64,000 nucleotides of DNA from Rhodococcus sovatensis (lineage in GTDB: Bacteria; Actinomycetota; Actinomycetes; Mycobacteriales; Mycobacteriaceae). Made by a program: the position numbers and the translations under genes. The stretch spans positions 2,480,001 to 2,544,000 of the forward strand of contig NZ_CP147846.1 in assembly GCF_037327425.1 (NCBI RefSeq). The letters are read 5' to 3'. How positions within the stretch are numbered: the stretch's first letter is position 1; each line of letters starts with the position of its first letter. The notes beneath the pieces are model-generated. The model was not told the origin of the DNA. It saw only the letters and a list, made by a program, of their open reading frames with translations, and did not search any database. Positions 42,441 through 51,096 of the stretch are shown in pieces.

Positions 42441-43945
42441 ATCATCCCCCTGTCTCGAAAGTCGAGAGCTGCCCCGACCTCGTCGAGTCCCGGCATATCG
42501 CCACCGGCCAAGTCGGTGAGTGTCCACGACACTCGCAGTGCGCGGTCTGCGCCACGTGCGGTCAAAGAGCCATTTCGCAACGACCGTTCGAGTGGACGCA
42601 ACGCCTCGTTCCCCAGCCGAAACTTCTGCCTCAGCGCGGGTCCGGGCACCTCGGCGTTGGTACGCCAGCCGTACTCGGCCCATCGTGCTGCTGCAGCGTC
42701 GCGCGCACCGGTCACCCTTGCGCGCACCTCCTCGGTCGTTTCCCCCACCTCGTCAGCCAGAGCCCCGGTTGCCACTGTCTGCATGGCGATTCGCAGATCG
42801 ACCCGGTCTAGCAGTGGCCCTGACAGCCTTCCCAAGTACTTCCTACGGGCAGTGGGAGCACACACGCAATCGGCATTTCTGGCCGGCGCGCACGGGCATG
42901 GATTGGCTGCGAGAATCAGCTGAAAGCGTGCCGGATAGCGAGCGACTCCATCTCTACGCGCGATCCTGATCTCACCGTCCTCGAGGGGAGTTCGCAACGC
43001 TTCCAACGCTTTCACACCCATTTCGGCACATTCGTCGAGGAACAGCACTCCCCTGTGCGCTCGGCTGACCGCACCTGGTTTGGCCATGCCGGTGCCTCCG
43101 CCGACCAAAGCACTCACTGTGGTCGAATGATGTGGAGCGATGAACGGCGGCGACGAGATCAACGGGCGATCCCCGGTCAATGTTCCCGCCACGGAGTGAA
43201 TCGCAGTCACCTCCAGCGACTCCTCGTCGGTCAATGGCGGCAGGATCCCCGGAAGCCGTTGCGCAAGCATCGTTTTACCGATTCCCGGGGGTCCGGTCAG
43301 CATGATGTGATGGGCTCCCGCCGCCGCGACTTCGAGAGCCCATCGAGCATCCTGCTGGCCGACGACCTCGCTCATGTCGGGGTACGTAGTGCCGTCGTCG
43401 TACACTGCGGGCACTGGGTGATCGAGGACAGTCTCACCACGTAGCCAGGAGACGACTTCTTTCAACGACACCGCGCCGAGAACCTCGATGCCATCGACAA
43501 GACCCGCCTCGGCCAGAGTGGCCAACGGGACGACAACCCGGCGCCATCCTGCCCGTTTGACCGCCAACACTCCCGGCAGAACCCCTCGCACTCCACGAAG
43601 CCGGCCGTCGAGCGCCAACTCTCCGAGGAATACCGTCTTCTCCAGAGCACGACGCGGAATCTGTTTGTCCGCGTCCAGAACGGAGAGCGCGAGGGCCAGG
43701 TCGTAGACCGAACCCACCTTCGGCAGTGTCGCCGGCGACAGAGCGAGTATCACCCGCGAGTCGGGCCACTTTCCGCCCGAATTGCTCACGGCGGCTTTCA
43801 CTCGATCGCGCGACTCGTTCAGCGCCGCATCGGGTAGACCCACCAGGTGGACCCCAGGGAGTCCGCGTCCGATGTCGGCCTCGATCTCCACCACCTGACC
43901 GTCGACACCGCTCACCGCAACCGAAAAGGCGCGCCCCAGGGCCAT
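42437..43945 (-). CDS. comM: YifB/ComM-like Mg-chelatase-type AAA+ ATPase
   Basis: The 502-residue protein has an N-terminal Lon-like fold domain (GRAFSVAVSGVDGQVVEIEA, GLPGVHLVGLPDAALNESRD) and a Mg-chelatase-type AAA+ domain with Walker A LTGPPGIGKTMLAQRLPGI, GVLFLDECAEM as Walker B, and CPCAPARNADCVCAPTARRK with cysteines. ComM helps branch migration in recombination during transformation. Its start overlaps yraN by one base, and its stop overlaps dprA. Length is typical. Confidence 0.93.
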   Translation of the reverse strand: MALGRAFSVAVSGVDGQVVEIEADIGRGLPGVHLVGLPDAALNESRDRVKAAVSNSGGKWPDSRVILALSPATLPKVGSVYDLALALSVLDADKQIPRRALEKTVFLGELALDGRLRGVRGVLPGVLAVKRAGWRRVVVPLATLAEAGLVDGIEVLGAVSLKEVVSWLRGETVLDHPVPAVYDDGTTYPDMSEVVGQQDARWALEVAAAGAHHIMLTGPPGIGKTMLAQRLPGILPPLTDEESLEVTAIHSVAGTLTGDRPLISSPPFIAPHHSTTVSALVGGGTGMAKPGAVSRAHRGVLFLDECAEMGVKALEALRTPLEDGEIRIARRDGVARYPARFQLILAANPCPCAPARNADCVCAPTARRKYLGRLSGPLLDRVDLRIAMQTVATGALADEVGETTEEVRARVTGARDAAAARWAEYGWRTNAEVPGPALRQKFRLGNEALRPLERSLRNGSLTARGADRALRVSWTLTDLAGGDMPGLDEVGAALDFRDRGMM

Positions 43946-44304
43946 CAGAAGGCCCCGCGCAGATGCGAGATCACTGGATCACCGTCACCGGTCATCAGAA
44001 TTGCCACGACGTCGAATCTCATACGAACCCACGGGCTACCGCGCTCGTCGAGCCACGCCAACGCCAACCGCCTGATGCGCAACTGCTTCGAATACGTCAC
44101 CGACTCTGCAGGCGTCCCGAAGCCGATGCCGGATCGGGTCTTCACTTCGACGAAGACCATGGTGTCGCCATCTCTGGCCACGATGTCCAATTCGCCGTAC
44201 CTACACCGCCAATTACGATCGACTACTTCCATCCCACTGTCGGCTACGTGCAACGCCGCCAGCGCTTCCCCCCGCGCTCCCAATTCCGAACTCGACTTCG
44301 ACAT
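43945..44304 (-). CDS. yraN: YraN/UPF0102 endonuclease-fold protein
   Basis: The 119-residue protein has the UPF0102 signature: LGARGEALAALHVADSGMEV, DRNWRCRYGELDIVARDGDT and MVFVEVKTRSGIGFG, with the Glu-Asp and Glu-x-Lys of a restriction-like nuclease fold. Its precise role in DNA processing is not established. It is the first gene of the yraN-comM-dprA unit; 298 bases upstream separate it from lsr2. Confidence 0.9.
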   Translation of the reverse strand: MSKSSSELGARGEALAALHVADSGMEVVDRNWRCRYGELDIVARDGDTMVFVEVKTRSGIGFGTPAESVTYSKQLRIRRLALAWLDERGSPWVRMRFDVVAILMTGDGDPVISHLRGAF

Positions 44305-44502
44305 CGTCGTCCCCCTGCGGTCATCGGTTCGCCGACTGCCGAACCCAGATCCGACTGTGCACCGTCACCGGAGTGGATACCTCGCGAACCAGCAGGTCGA
44401 CAATTGCCCTGTGCACAAAGAATGGACCTGTGGACAAACGAGACTTTGCGCTGGCCGAGAAACCGGATTTGTCGGACCGATGTGCATTCGGCGGATACAA
44501 CT

Positions 44503-44547
44503 GTGCCCCGGTCGCAAACAGGCTTTTCGGCCTGAGCGCCGGGGCAC
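44503..44547 (-). terminator. Two-tier hairpin downstream of lsr2
   Basis: GTGCCCCGG (44503-44511) pairs with CCGGGGCAC (44539-44547), with an inner CAGGC (44519-44523) and GCCTG (44530-44534) stem and a CTTTTC loop. It is about 55 bases after the lsr2 stop in a 298-base region that holds no gene. The rest of that region holds the yraN promoter presumably; nothing else was recognised. Confidence 0.65.
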
Positions 44548-44602
44548 CGCGATGTTTCCAGGGAGCAGTGAGAGTGCTACCGATCAGGAAGAGTTCTATC
44601 GA

Positions 44603-44941
44603 TCAGTGAGCAGCCTCGTACGCGGACTGCACTTCTTGGCTGATCCGCCCACGTGCGCTCACGTCATGACCGTTCTCACGTGCCCACGTCCGGATGTCCT
44701 GCAGATCCGCCTTACCGCGGGCCTGGCCGCTCGACGCTTTGCGCCCACGACGGGCAGATACCTTTTCTGCGTGCTCGATCCAGAACGCAAGCTGTTCGTG
44801 CAATTCGTTCGCGTGCTTCAGGTTCAGATCGATCCGGTACTGGGTGCCGCCTATACCGAATTCGATGGTTTCTCCCTGTCCATCTTTGATGACGGAACCG
44901 TCGACATCATCGATCATTTGGACGAGTGTCTTGCGCGCCAT
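44603..44941 (-). CDS. lsr2: Lsr2 nucleoid-associated protein
   Basis: The 112-residue protein is an H-NS-like bridging factor that binds AT-rich DNA and silences foreign genes. The N-terminal dimerisation part begins with ARKTLVQMIDDVDGS and TIEFGIGGTQYRIDLNLKHA; the C-terminal DNA-binding helix pair contains IRTWARENGHDVSARGRIS, with the RGR minor-groove anchor. Between them is a basic linker. It is preceded by a 200-base AT-rich island with repeats, so it may bind its own upstream region. Transcribed alone. Confidence 0.95.
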   Translation of the reverse strand: MARKTLVQMIDDVDGSVIKDGQGETIEFGIGGTQYRIDLNLKHANELHEQLAFWIEHAEKVSARRGRKASSGQARGKADLQDIRTWARENGHDVSARGRISQEVQSAYEAAH

Positions 44942-45000
44942 GTCCGAACCTCTAACAGTGAAGGGAATATGCTGATGAATGCGTTTCTACCACTAGATAC

Positions 45001-45053
45001 TGTCGAATACAAAAGAAACCTGAAATCCACAGTCGTCTTTCAGGTATTCGACA
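45001..45053 (-). promoter_or_regulatory. Stacked inverted repeat upstream of lsr2
   Basis: The outer arms TGTCGAATAC (45001-45010) and GTATTCGACA (45044-45053) and inner arms CCTGAAA (45019-45025) and TTTCAGG (45038-45044) are all perfect, with a one-sided AAAAGAAA bulge and a 12-base loop. It begins 60 bases upstream of the lsr2 start codon. It could be an operator pair or an RNA hairpin in the leader. Confidence 0.6.
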
Positions 45054-45079
45054 CCATGAATCAGCCACTACTCGACCCT

Positions 45080-45130
45080 CAAATCAATTCGAAAAGCACT
45101 GCAGGTCAATAGATTACGACAAATCAATTC
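45080..45130. repeat. Direct repeats CAAATCAATTC upstream of lsr2
   Basis: CAAATCAATTC occurs at 45080-45090 and 45120-45130, 40 bases apart, in DNA of about 42 percent GC within an otherwise high-GC chromosome. The stretch 44942-45142 holds no gene. The repeats are candidate binding sites for Lsr2 itself or another regulator. Confidence 0.6.
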
Positions 45131-45142
45131 ACTCAGTGTCGT

Positions 45143-45301
45143 TCATTGCGTAAGAATCGCCCAGACGACTTGCCCGACGACGAGGCACACCGTCGCAGCT
45201 CCGATCAACTGTGCACACATCACCAGCTTCGTCCGGGACCGACGACGGCCGACGACGTACATCGCGGACGCAATGAGCAGCAGCCACAGCGTGGGGGTCA
45301 C
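45143..45301 (-). CDS. Small two-helix membrane protein (putative)
   Basis: A 52-codon frame from GTG at 45301, eight bases downstream of the DUF2469 gene. It encodes TPTLWLLLIASAMYVVG, a basic loop RRRSRTK, and AQLIGAATVCLVVGQVVWAI, i.e. two membrane helices. The spacing and composition make it plausible, but there is no strong ribosome binding site. Family and function are unknown. Confidence 0.45.
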   Translation of the reverse strand: MTPTLWLLLIASAMYVVGRRRSRTKLVMCAQLIGAATVCLVVGQVVWAILTQ

Positions 45302-45309
45302 GTGCGTCT

Positions 45310-45615
45310 TTACTCGGGCAGCCTGAGATCGGGTTTCTCCAGCTCTTCGATGTTGACGTCCTTGAAGGTGATCACCCGGACGTGCTTCACGAAACGAGCG
45401 GGCCGGTACATGTCCCACACCCAGGAATCGGACATTCGCAGCTCGAAATAGATTTCTCCATCGGCATTGTGCGGGATCAGCTCCACCGAGTTCGCTAGAT
45501 AAAAGCGACGCTCGGTCTCGACGACGTAGTTGAACTGGCCGACGATGTCTCGGTACTCCCGGTACAGCGAGAGTTCCATCTCGGTTTCGTACTTTTCGAG
45601 ATCCTCGGCACTCAT
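45310..45615 (-). CDS. DUF2469 family protein
   Basis: The 101-residue protein begins MSAEDLEKYETEMELSLYRE and continues with YRDIVGQFNYVVETERRFYL, matching the actinobacterial DUF2469 family (Rv2901c-like). It is acidic and lacks membrane segments. Function is unknown. It lies after rnhB (39 bases), as in mycobacteria, so it is probably part of the rplS-lepB-rnhB region transcript. Confidence 0.88.
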   Translation of the reverse strand: MSAEDLEKYETEMELSLYREYRDIVGQFNYVVETERRFYLANSVELIPHNADGEIYFELRMSDSWVWDMYRPARFVKHVRVITFKDVNIEELEKPDLRLPE

Positions 45616-45654
45616 CGGTTTTCTCTCATCCTGTCCTCATAGCGTGAAAGACAA

Positions 45655-46395
45655 TCATCTCGCACTCGGCTCGTCGCAGTCCATTCGGCCCGGGCTCGGG
45701 GCGGCGTCCCGCAGCCGATTCCCGGCCGCGGAAACATTCGCGTAGGACATTCGATGCTCTGCGCACGGCCCGAGCTCCGCCAGCGCAGCTGCGTGTGCCC
45801 TCGTGCTGTATCCCTTGTGCACGGCGAATCCATATCCGGGAATGCGACCGTCCATCTCGACCATCACACGATCACGTGAGACCTTCGCGAGAACGCTGGC
45901 CGCAGCAATGCACGCCGCGGTAGCGTCTCCACCGATCACCGGCAGTGACGGCGCCGAGAGGCCGGGCACCCTGAAACCGTCGGTCAGCACGTAGCCAGGC
46001 GTCATACCGAGACCAGCTACCGCGCGCCGCATACCCTCGATATTGGCTACGTGCACGCCGATTCGATCTACTTCCTCGGCTTCGATGAACACCACACACC
46101 ATGCGCGTGCCCACCGCTTGATCTTCGGGAAGAGCTCCTCCCGACGCCTCTCGGTCAGCTTCTTGGAATCGTCGAGATCGGCGAGCGAAGCGTACGGCTT
46201 CGGGCCCAATACGCACGCCGCGACAGTCAGCGGTCCGGCACACGCCCCTCGACCGGCCTCGTCGACTCCGGCAACGGGTCCTAGGCCATTTCGGTCGAGT
46301 GCAGATTCCATCGTCCGCAAACCTGACGACCTGCGAATGACAGGTCGGGGCGGCCACGGTGGGCGGCTACGCGCACGACTGCTGGTACCGGTCAT
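45655..46395 (-). CDS. rnhB: Ribonuclease HII
   Basis: The 246-residue enzyme cleaves RNA in RNA-DNA hybrids. Active residues lie in VAGVDEAGRGACAGPLTVAA (Asp-Glu), VLTDGF (Asp) and SVLAKVSRDRVMVEMD (Asp). An Arg-rich N-terminal extension of about 37 residues precedes the core. I chose the ATG at 46395, which has GGGGAG six bases upstream; the ATG at 46413 overlapping the lepB stop is the alternative. The gene follows lepB closely. Confidence 0.93.
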   Translation of the reverse strand: MTGTSSRARSRPPWPPRPVIRRSSGLRTMESALDRNGLGPVAGVDEAGRGACAGPLTVAACVLGPKPYASLADLDDSKKLTERRREELFPKIKRWARAWCVVFIEAEEVDRIGVHVANIEGMRRAVAGLGMTPGYVLTDGFRVPGLSAPSLPVIGGDATAACIAAASVLAKVSRDRVMVEMDGRIPGYGFAVHKGYSTRAHAAALAELGPCAEHRMSYANVSAAGNRLRDAAPSPGRMDCDEPSAR

Positions 46396-46409
46396 TGCTA
46401 CTCCCCGGC

Positions 46410-47192
46410 TCATTGCCCCTGAATGTCCGGCGAATCGAGGGTTCCGAAACGCGAAGGCGGCAGCGCGATGAGGAATGCCTTGCCGATGACATTGTCGACC
46501 GGGACGGTTCCCATCAGCTCGTCCGTCACATGAAACCGTGAGTCGGCCGAGTTGCTGCGGTTGTCACCCATCACCCAGAGATTTCCCTCGGGCACGGTGA
46601 CGGCCGAGAAGCACCGACCGGACTTCAACTCGGTGTCACAGGTCAGAACTCCCGGCGTGAACGGAAAATCCATCTGTATGTACGGTTCGTCGAGTGGCTT
46701 ACCATCCACGAGCACCCTTCCCTGCTCGTCGCAGCACTCGACAGTCTGTCCGCCGGTGGCGATCACACGCTTGACCAAGTCGTTCTCGTCGGGTGCGACG
46801 ACTCCGATGAGAGAACCCACCTCTTGCGCACCACGAATGACTGCATTGGACGAGCGCGTGGAAACGAACTCACTGTTCCATGACTCCGGGCCGCGGAAGA
46901 CCACGACATCCCCGGGCTGTGGATCTCCGAAGTGATATCCGATCTTCTCCACGACTATGCGGTCACCCGTGCACCCTGCACACCCGTGCAATGTCGGCTC
47001 CATCGACTCCGACGGAATGAGATAGACGCGGGCGATGAACGTCTGGAGGAGGAAGCTCAGAACCAGAGCTACCAGGATGAGGATGGGCAGTTCACGCCAG
47101 AAAGATCTGGGCTTCTTTTCACGACGCTTGGTGTTTTCATCCTCGCTCAACGAGTCTGACCGGCCGTGAGGATCCTGCGGGGAATCTGACAC
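46410..47192 (-). CDS. lepB: Signal peptidase I
   Basis: The 260-residue membrane-anchored protease removes Sec and Tat signal peptides. One membrane segment (LPILILVALVLSFLLQ) follows a cytosolic basic N-terminus. The nucleophile is Ser63 in IPSESMEPTLHG, and the general base is Lys141 in NDLVKRVIATGG; VMGDNRSNSADSR is the box E motif. A CAGCTG stretch with two Cys lies between, not conserved. It stands between rplS and rnhB as usual. Confidence 0.95.
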   Translation of the reverse strand: MSDSPQDPHGRSDSLSEDENTKRREKKPRSFWRELPILILVALVLSFLLQTFIARVYLIPSESMEPTLHGCAGCTGDRIVVEKIGYHFGDPQPGDVVVFRGPESWNSEFVSTRSSNAVIRGAQEVGSLIGVVAPDENDLVKRVIATGGQTVECCDEQGRVLVDGKPLDEPYIQMDFPFTPGVLTCDTELKSGRCFSAVTVPEGNLWVMGDNRSNSADSRFHVTDELMGTVPVDNVIGKAFLIALPPSRFGTLDSPDIQGQ

Positions 47193-47225
47193 CGCACCAG
47201 ATTAGCTGCACACTCTCGAACGACA

Positions 47226-47260
47226 AGCGCCGCACCGACCGTGACGGTCGATGCGGCGCT
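47226..47260 (-). terminator. Terminator hairpin after rplS
   Basis: AGCGCCGCA (47226-47234) pairs with TGCGGCGCT (47252-47260), with an inner CGACC/GGTCG stem around a short loop. It lies about 30 bases after the rplS stop, before lepB on the same strand. Confidence 0.75.
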
Positions 47261-47289
47261 CGAGTTCAATGCTGGAGGTAACTCTGCTC

Positions 47290-47631
47290 TCAGCGCTTTT
47301 CCTTGATCTTGGCAGCCTTGCCACGAAGATCGCGAAGGTAGTAGAGCTTGGCGCGCCGGACGTCACCGCGGGTGAGGACGTCGACCTGCGCGATGTTCGG
47401 GCTGTGGACGGGGAAGGTGCGCTCGACACCGACGCCGAACGAGACCTTACGAACGGTGAAGGTCTCGCGGACGCCACCACCCTGGCGACGGATGACGACG
47501 CCCTTGAAGATCTGCACGCGCTCCTTCGAGCCTTCGATAACCTTGACGTGCACGTTGAGCGTGTCGCCGGGGCGGAAATCAGGAATGTCGCTGCGCAGCG
47601 ACTGCTTGTCCAAGAAGTCCAGAGTGTTCAT
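47290..47631 (-). CDS. rplS: 50S ribosomal protein L19
   Basis: The 113-residue protein has the L19 pattern: DFRPGDTLNVHVKVIEGSKE, RVQIFKGVVIRRQGGG, ETFTVRKVSFGVGVERTFPV and RGDVRRAKLYYLRDLRGKAA. The ATG at 47631 is chosen; an ATG four codons upstream (47643) is possible, as AAGG lies directly before it. A strong hairpin follows, so most transcription probably stops before lepB. Confidence 0.96.
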   Translation of the reverse strand: MNTLDFLDKQSLRSDIPDFRPGDTLNVHVKVIEGSKERVQIFKGVVIRRQGGGVRETFTVRKVSFGVGVERTFPVHSPNIAQVDVLTRGDVRRAKLYYLRDLRGKAAKIKEKR

Positions 47632-47761
47632 AGGTAGTGCCATCCTTGCGTTCTTCGCACGAGTAGAGGAACCGAGCGGCACCACGACTTCGTGGCACTC
47701 GGCTGGTTCGTACTCCGATTAGGTCTGTGCCTGGTACAGGCAACCTGTCCATCATGCCAGA

Positions 47762-48625
47762 TCACTCAGCAGGTCGCGAAATCGCGTCGGTCATCGGCGA
47801 CGGGACGGCGGGAGCAGGCGCCGCGTGGACAGTCCTGTCCAGCTCGTCCTCGGTGGCAGCGAGGACATGGTCGAGGTTCGGCTTGCCCGCCACCAGATCC
47901 TGGATGTAGATCTTGGCTCGAATTGCGGGCCGCCTGATGGTTCGCTCGCGCCGGAGCGCACGCTCCATCTTCTTCGGTCGGAGTGTGTACCGCCACCGCG
48001 CCCACGGCGCACCTGGCCGGCTCAAGCGCACGGCACCGACAACGAGTATCGGAGCGAAGAACAGACCGATCAACCCGCTCCAGATCTTTCCCTTGAACAA
48101 CACCACAGCACATAGCCCCAGGTGCCCGAACGCCAGAGTCACGAGCGCGAACCGCATCAGTGGATCCGGGTCACGCCTGATCTCGGTGACGTTCAGCAGC
48201 TCCAACGGATGGAAGCCGAGCAGGAGGAGGCCGGTCCCTGCCACGGCGACGAACACCGCATCGACCGATGTCCTCCCCTGCTCCGACCAGTAGACGTCCT
48301 TCAGATAGAAGATCAGCGCGAATTCGTCCAGTACGAGAGCCGAGCCGATTCCGAAGAGCGCCGCGAGCATCGCACCGGTCTCCTGGGTCCCGTCTTCGAA
48401 CACCGCGATGATCGAAATACCGGAGACGAGCATCAACACGATTCCGAACACCACGTGGTGGATGTGCTGCCCGCCCGGGGTGATGTTGCCCGGCCACCAC
48501 TTCACCTGGGCCCGAATCATCCTGACGCTCAGACGAATCAGCAGGAAACCTCCGAGGAACCCCAGAAGGAAGCACAACAGAGGCAACCGTCCGTGCGCGA
48601 TGATCTCGTGATCCAGCCATCTCAC
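47762..48625 (-). CDS. Polytopic membrane protein of unknown function
   Basis: About 287 residues with around six membrane segments, including LLCFLLGFLGGFLLIRLSV, VVFGIVLMLVSGISIIAVF and TLAFGHLGLCAVVLF, and a cytosolic basic C-terminal tail. A short motif, GGQHIHHVVFGIVLM, has two adjacent His that may matter. The family is not recognised. I chose the GTG at 48625 because the frame upstream overlaps tex; a TTG six codons earlier is possible. It is the gene after tex on the same strand. Confidence 0.65.
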   Translation of the reverse strand: MRWLDHEIIAHGRLPLLCFLLGFLGGFLLIRLSVRMIRAQVKWWPGNITPGGQHIHHVVFGIVLMLVSGISIIAVFEDGTQETGAMLAALFGIGSALVLDEFALIFYLKDVYWSEQGRTSVDAVFVAVAGTGLLLLGFHPLELLNVTEIRRDPDPLMRFALVTLAFGHLGLCAVVLFKGKIWSGLIGLFFAPILVVGAVRLSRPGAPWARWRYTLRPKKMERALRRERTIRRPAIRAKIYIQDLVAGKPNLDHVLAATEDELDRTVHAAPAPAVPSPMTDAISRPAE

Positions 48626-48674
48626 GCCGGCATCCAAACCTTTCCGACCCCGTCGATCCCGAAGGACTCCGAGA

Positions 48675-51032
48675 CTACTTGCCGAACCCCGCCTTCCGTA
48701 GCGCGTCGGCCATAGAACCGCCCGCAGGCGTGCTTGCCTGCTTGCCGCCCCCTCGATTGTCACGGCCAGTTCGGTTGTCACGGCCAGCCCGGTTGTCACG
48801 GCCAGCTCGGTTCTCGCTAGGCGGCCCGCTCTGCTGGCGGCGACTCTCGCCACCGCCACGGGACTTGTCCTTCGCGGTTGCCCCTGGTTCGTCGTCGAGA
48901 CGCAGGCTCAGCCCGATGCGCTGACGCGGGATGTCGACCTCCATCACCTTCACCTTCACAACATCGCCGGACTTGACTACCTCGCGGGGATCCTTCACGA
49001 AGTTGTGCGACATAGCCGACACGTGAACGAGGCCGTCTTGGTGCACACCGACATCGACGAATGCTCCGAAAGCTGCGACGTTGGTGACGACCCCCTCGAG
49101 CGTCATACCCGGCGACAGGTCGGCCACCTTTTCGATTCCGGCAGCAAACGTGGCGGTCTTGAACTCCGGGCGCGGGTCTCGACCAGGCTTCTCGAGCTCC
49201 GAAATGATGTCGGTGACGGTCGGGACGCCGAATCGGTCGTCGGCGAACTGCTCCGGATTCAGTGACCGTAGCAACGAGCTATTGCCGATCACCTCACGTA
49301 CGCCGATGCCGGCTGAGTCGACGATGCGCCGAACGACCGGATACGCCTCTGGGTGCACGCTCGATCGATCGAGCGGATCCTCGCCGCCGGAGATGCGAAG
49401 GAATCCCGCGCACTGCTCGAACGCCTTCGGGCCGAGTCGTGCGACGTCCTTGAGCTTGGTACGGCTCGAGAACGGCCCATGCTCGTCGCGATGCGCGACG
49501 ATGCTCTCCGCCAGCGAGCCTGCAATGCCGGAGACCCTCGACAGCAGCGGCACGGATGCGGTGTTGACGTCGACCCCAACCGCGTTCACGGCGTCTTCCA
49601 CCACCGCACCGAGGGATCGAGCGAGCAGAGACTCGGAGATGTCGTGCTGGTACTGACCGACTCCGATGGACTTCGGATCGATCTTCACCAATTCGGCCAG
49701 CGGATCCTGGAGACGTCGCGCGATAGACACTGCGCCGCGGATCGAGACGTCGAGCTCGGGCAGCTCGCTCGACGCGTACGCCGACGCCGAGTACACCGAT
49801 GCACCTGCCTCGGAGACGACGATCTTGGTCAAGCCGGCCGCCGGGTACTTCGCGATGAGTTCCGCAGCGAGCGAATCGGTCTCGCGCGAGGCCGTACCGT
49901 TGCCGATGGCGATGAGCTGCACCGAGTGCTTCGCCGCCAGCGCAGCCAATGTTGCCAGCGCTTGGTCCCACTTACCCTGCGGCTTGTGTGGATAAATCGT
50001 GTCGTAGTCGACTACTTTGCCCGTCGAATCGACGATGGCCACCTTGGTTCCGGTACGGAATCCTGGGTCAAGGCCCATCGTCGCTCTGTTCCCGGCGGGC
50101 GCTGCGAGAAGCAGATCCTTGAGGTTCGAGGCAAATACGTCGACGGCATCCTTCTCAGCGGACTGACGGAGCCTCATGCGAACGTCGATCGCCATCGTGA
50201 CCAGGAGTTTGGTACGCCAGGCCCACCGAACTGTGTCCAACAACCAACGATCGGCGGGACGGCCACGGTCCGCGATGTCGAATTTGGCTGCGATTCGACC
50301 CTCGTAGATCGTCGGAACCCCGGGAACCGCTTCGTCCTGATCAGGTTCGAGGCCTAGGGAGAGCACTTCTTCCTTCTCGCCGCGCAACGCCGCGAGGATT
50401 CGGTGCGACGGCAGCGATGTGAACGGTTCCGAGAATTCGAAGTAGTCGGCGAATTTGGCGCCCTCGTCCTCTTTTCCCTTGCGAACCGTCGACGTCAGCT
50501 TTCCCCGCGTCCACATCAACTCGCGCAGCTCCCCGACCAGGTCGGGATCTTCGGCGAAACGCTCGACGAGGATGGCGCGCGCACCATCGAGTTGTTCGGT
50601 GTCGTAGCGGGCGGGGTCGGTGTTCGGATCCGAGATCAGAGCGTCGGCGACAGGCTCATGACCCGCTTCGCGCGCGATCTGCGCTTTGGTTCGCCGCTTG
50701 GGCTTGAATGGCAGGTAGATGTCCTCGACTCGCGCCTTGGTCTCGGCGAGCATGAGCGACTGCTCGAGTGCATCGTCGAGTTTGCCCTGGGCACGGATGG
50801 ATTCGATCACGGCATCGCGCCGTTCGTCGAGTTCACGGAGGTAACGCAGACGTTCCTCGAGGTGACGCAACTGCGCGTCATCTAGCATTCCGGTCACTTC
50901 TTTGCGGTACCGCGCGATGAAGGGGACCGTCGAACCGCTGTCGAGTAGATCCACGGCAGCAGCCACCTGGCCCTCGCGAACATCGAGTTCCTCGGCTATG
51001 CGCTTGTTCACAGTTTTCAGAGCACTCGTCAC
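48675..51032 (-). CDS. tex: Tex-family RNA-binding transcription accessory protein
   Basis: The 785-residue protein has the Tex layout: N-terminal helical part with VPFIARYRKEVTGMLDDAQL, a YqgF/RuvC-like region (ATMGLDPGFRTGTKVAIVD), helix-hairpin-helix motifs (LSRVSGIAGSLAESIVAHRD), and a C-terminal S1 domain (GMTLEGVVTNVAAFGAFVDV and GLVHVSAMSHNFV). It binds nucleic acid and affects transcription. After the S1 domain come repeats of NRAGRD. I chose the GTG at 51032, as the frame beyond lacks similarity and crosses the divergent promoter. Confidence 0.94.
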   Translation of the reverse strand: MTSALKTVNKRIAEELDVREGQVAAAVDLLDSGSTVPFIARYRKEVTGMLDDAQLRHLEERLRYLRELDERRDAVIESIRAQGKLDDALEQSLMLAETKARVEDIYLPFKPKRRTKAQIAREAGHEPVADALISDPNTDPARYDTEQLDGARAILVERFAEDPDLVGELRELMWTRGKLTSTVRKGKEDEGAKFADYFEFSEPFTSLPSHRILAALRGEKEEVLSLGLEPDQDEAVPGVPTIYEGRIAAKFDIADRGRPADRWLLDTVRWAWRTKLLVTMAIDVRMRLRQSAEKDAVDVFASNLKDLLLAAPAGNRATMGLDPGFRTGTKVAIVDSTGKVVDYDTIYPHKPQGKWDQALATLAALAAKHSVQLIAIGNGTASRETDSLAAELIAKYPAAGLTKIVVSEAGASVYSASAYASSELPELDVSIRGAVSIARRLQDPLAELVKIDPKSIGVGQYQHDISESLLARSLGAVVEDAVNAVGVDVNTASVPLLSRVSGIAGSLAESIVAHRDEHGPFSSRTKLKDVARLGPKAFEQCAGFLRISGGEDPLDRSSVHPEAYPVVRRIVDSAGIGVREVIGNSSLLRSLNPEQFADDRFGVPTVTDIISELEKPGRDPRPEFKTATFAAGIEKVADLSPGMTLEGVVTNVAAFGAFVDVGVHQDGLVHVSAMSHNFVKDPREVVKSGDVVKVKVMEVDIPRQRIGLSLRLDDEPGATAKDKSRGGGESRRQQSGPPSENRAGRDNRAGRDNRTGRDNRGGGKQASTPAGGSMADALRKAGFGK
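48754..48807 (-). repeat. Three tandem 18-bp units in the 3-prime end of tex
   Basis: Units of CGGTTGTCACGGCCAGCC type lie at 48754-48771, 48772-48789 and 48790-48807 with one to three substitutions. They encode consecutive NRAGRD-type hexapeptides, an Arg/Asn/Asp-rich RNA-binding-like tail. Confidence 0.8.
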
Positions 51033-51096
51033 GGCGCACGACCCTACAGCTAGGCTGTGACACGAAGTTCGACGGACCAGACTGGGAGACCTCGAA

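Noticed and set aside
48754..48807. Possible CRISPR or mobile repeat
   Set aside because: Three in-frame 18-bp units encoding hexapeptides; no spacers.
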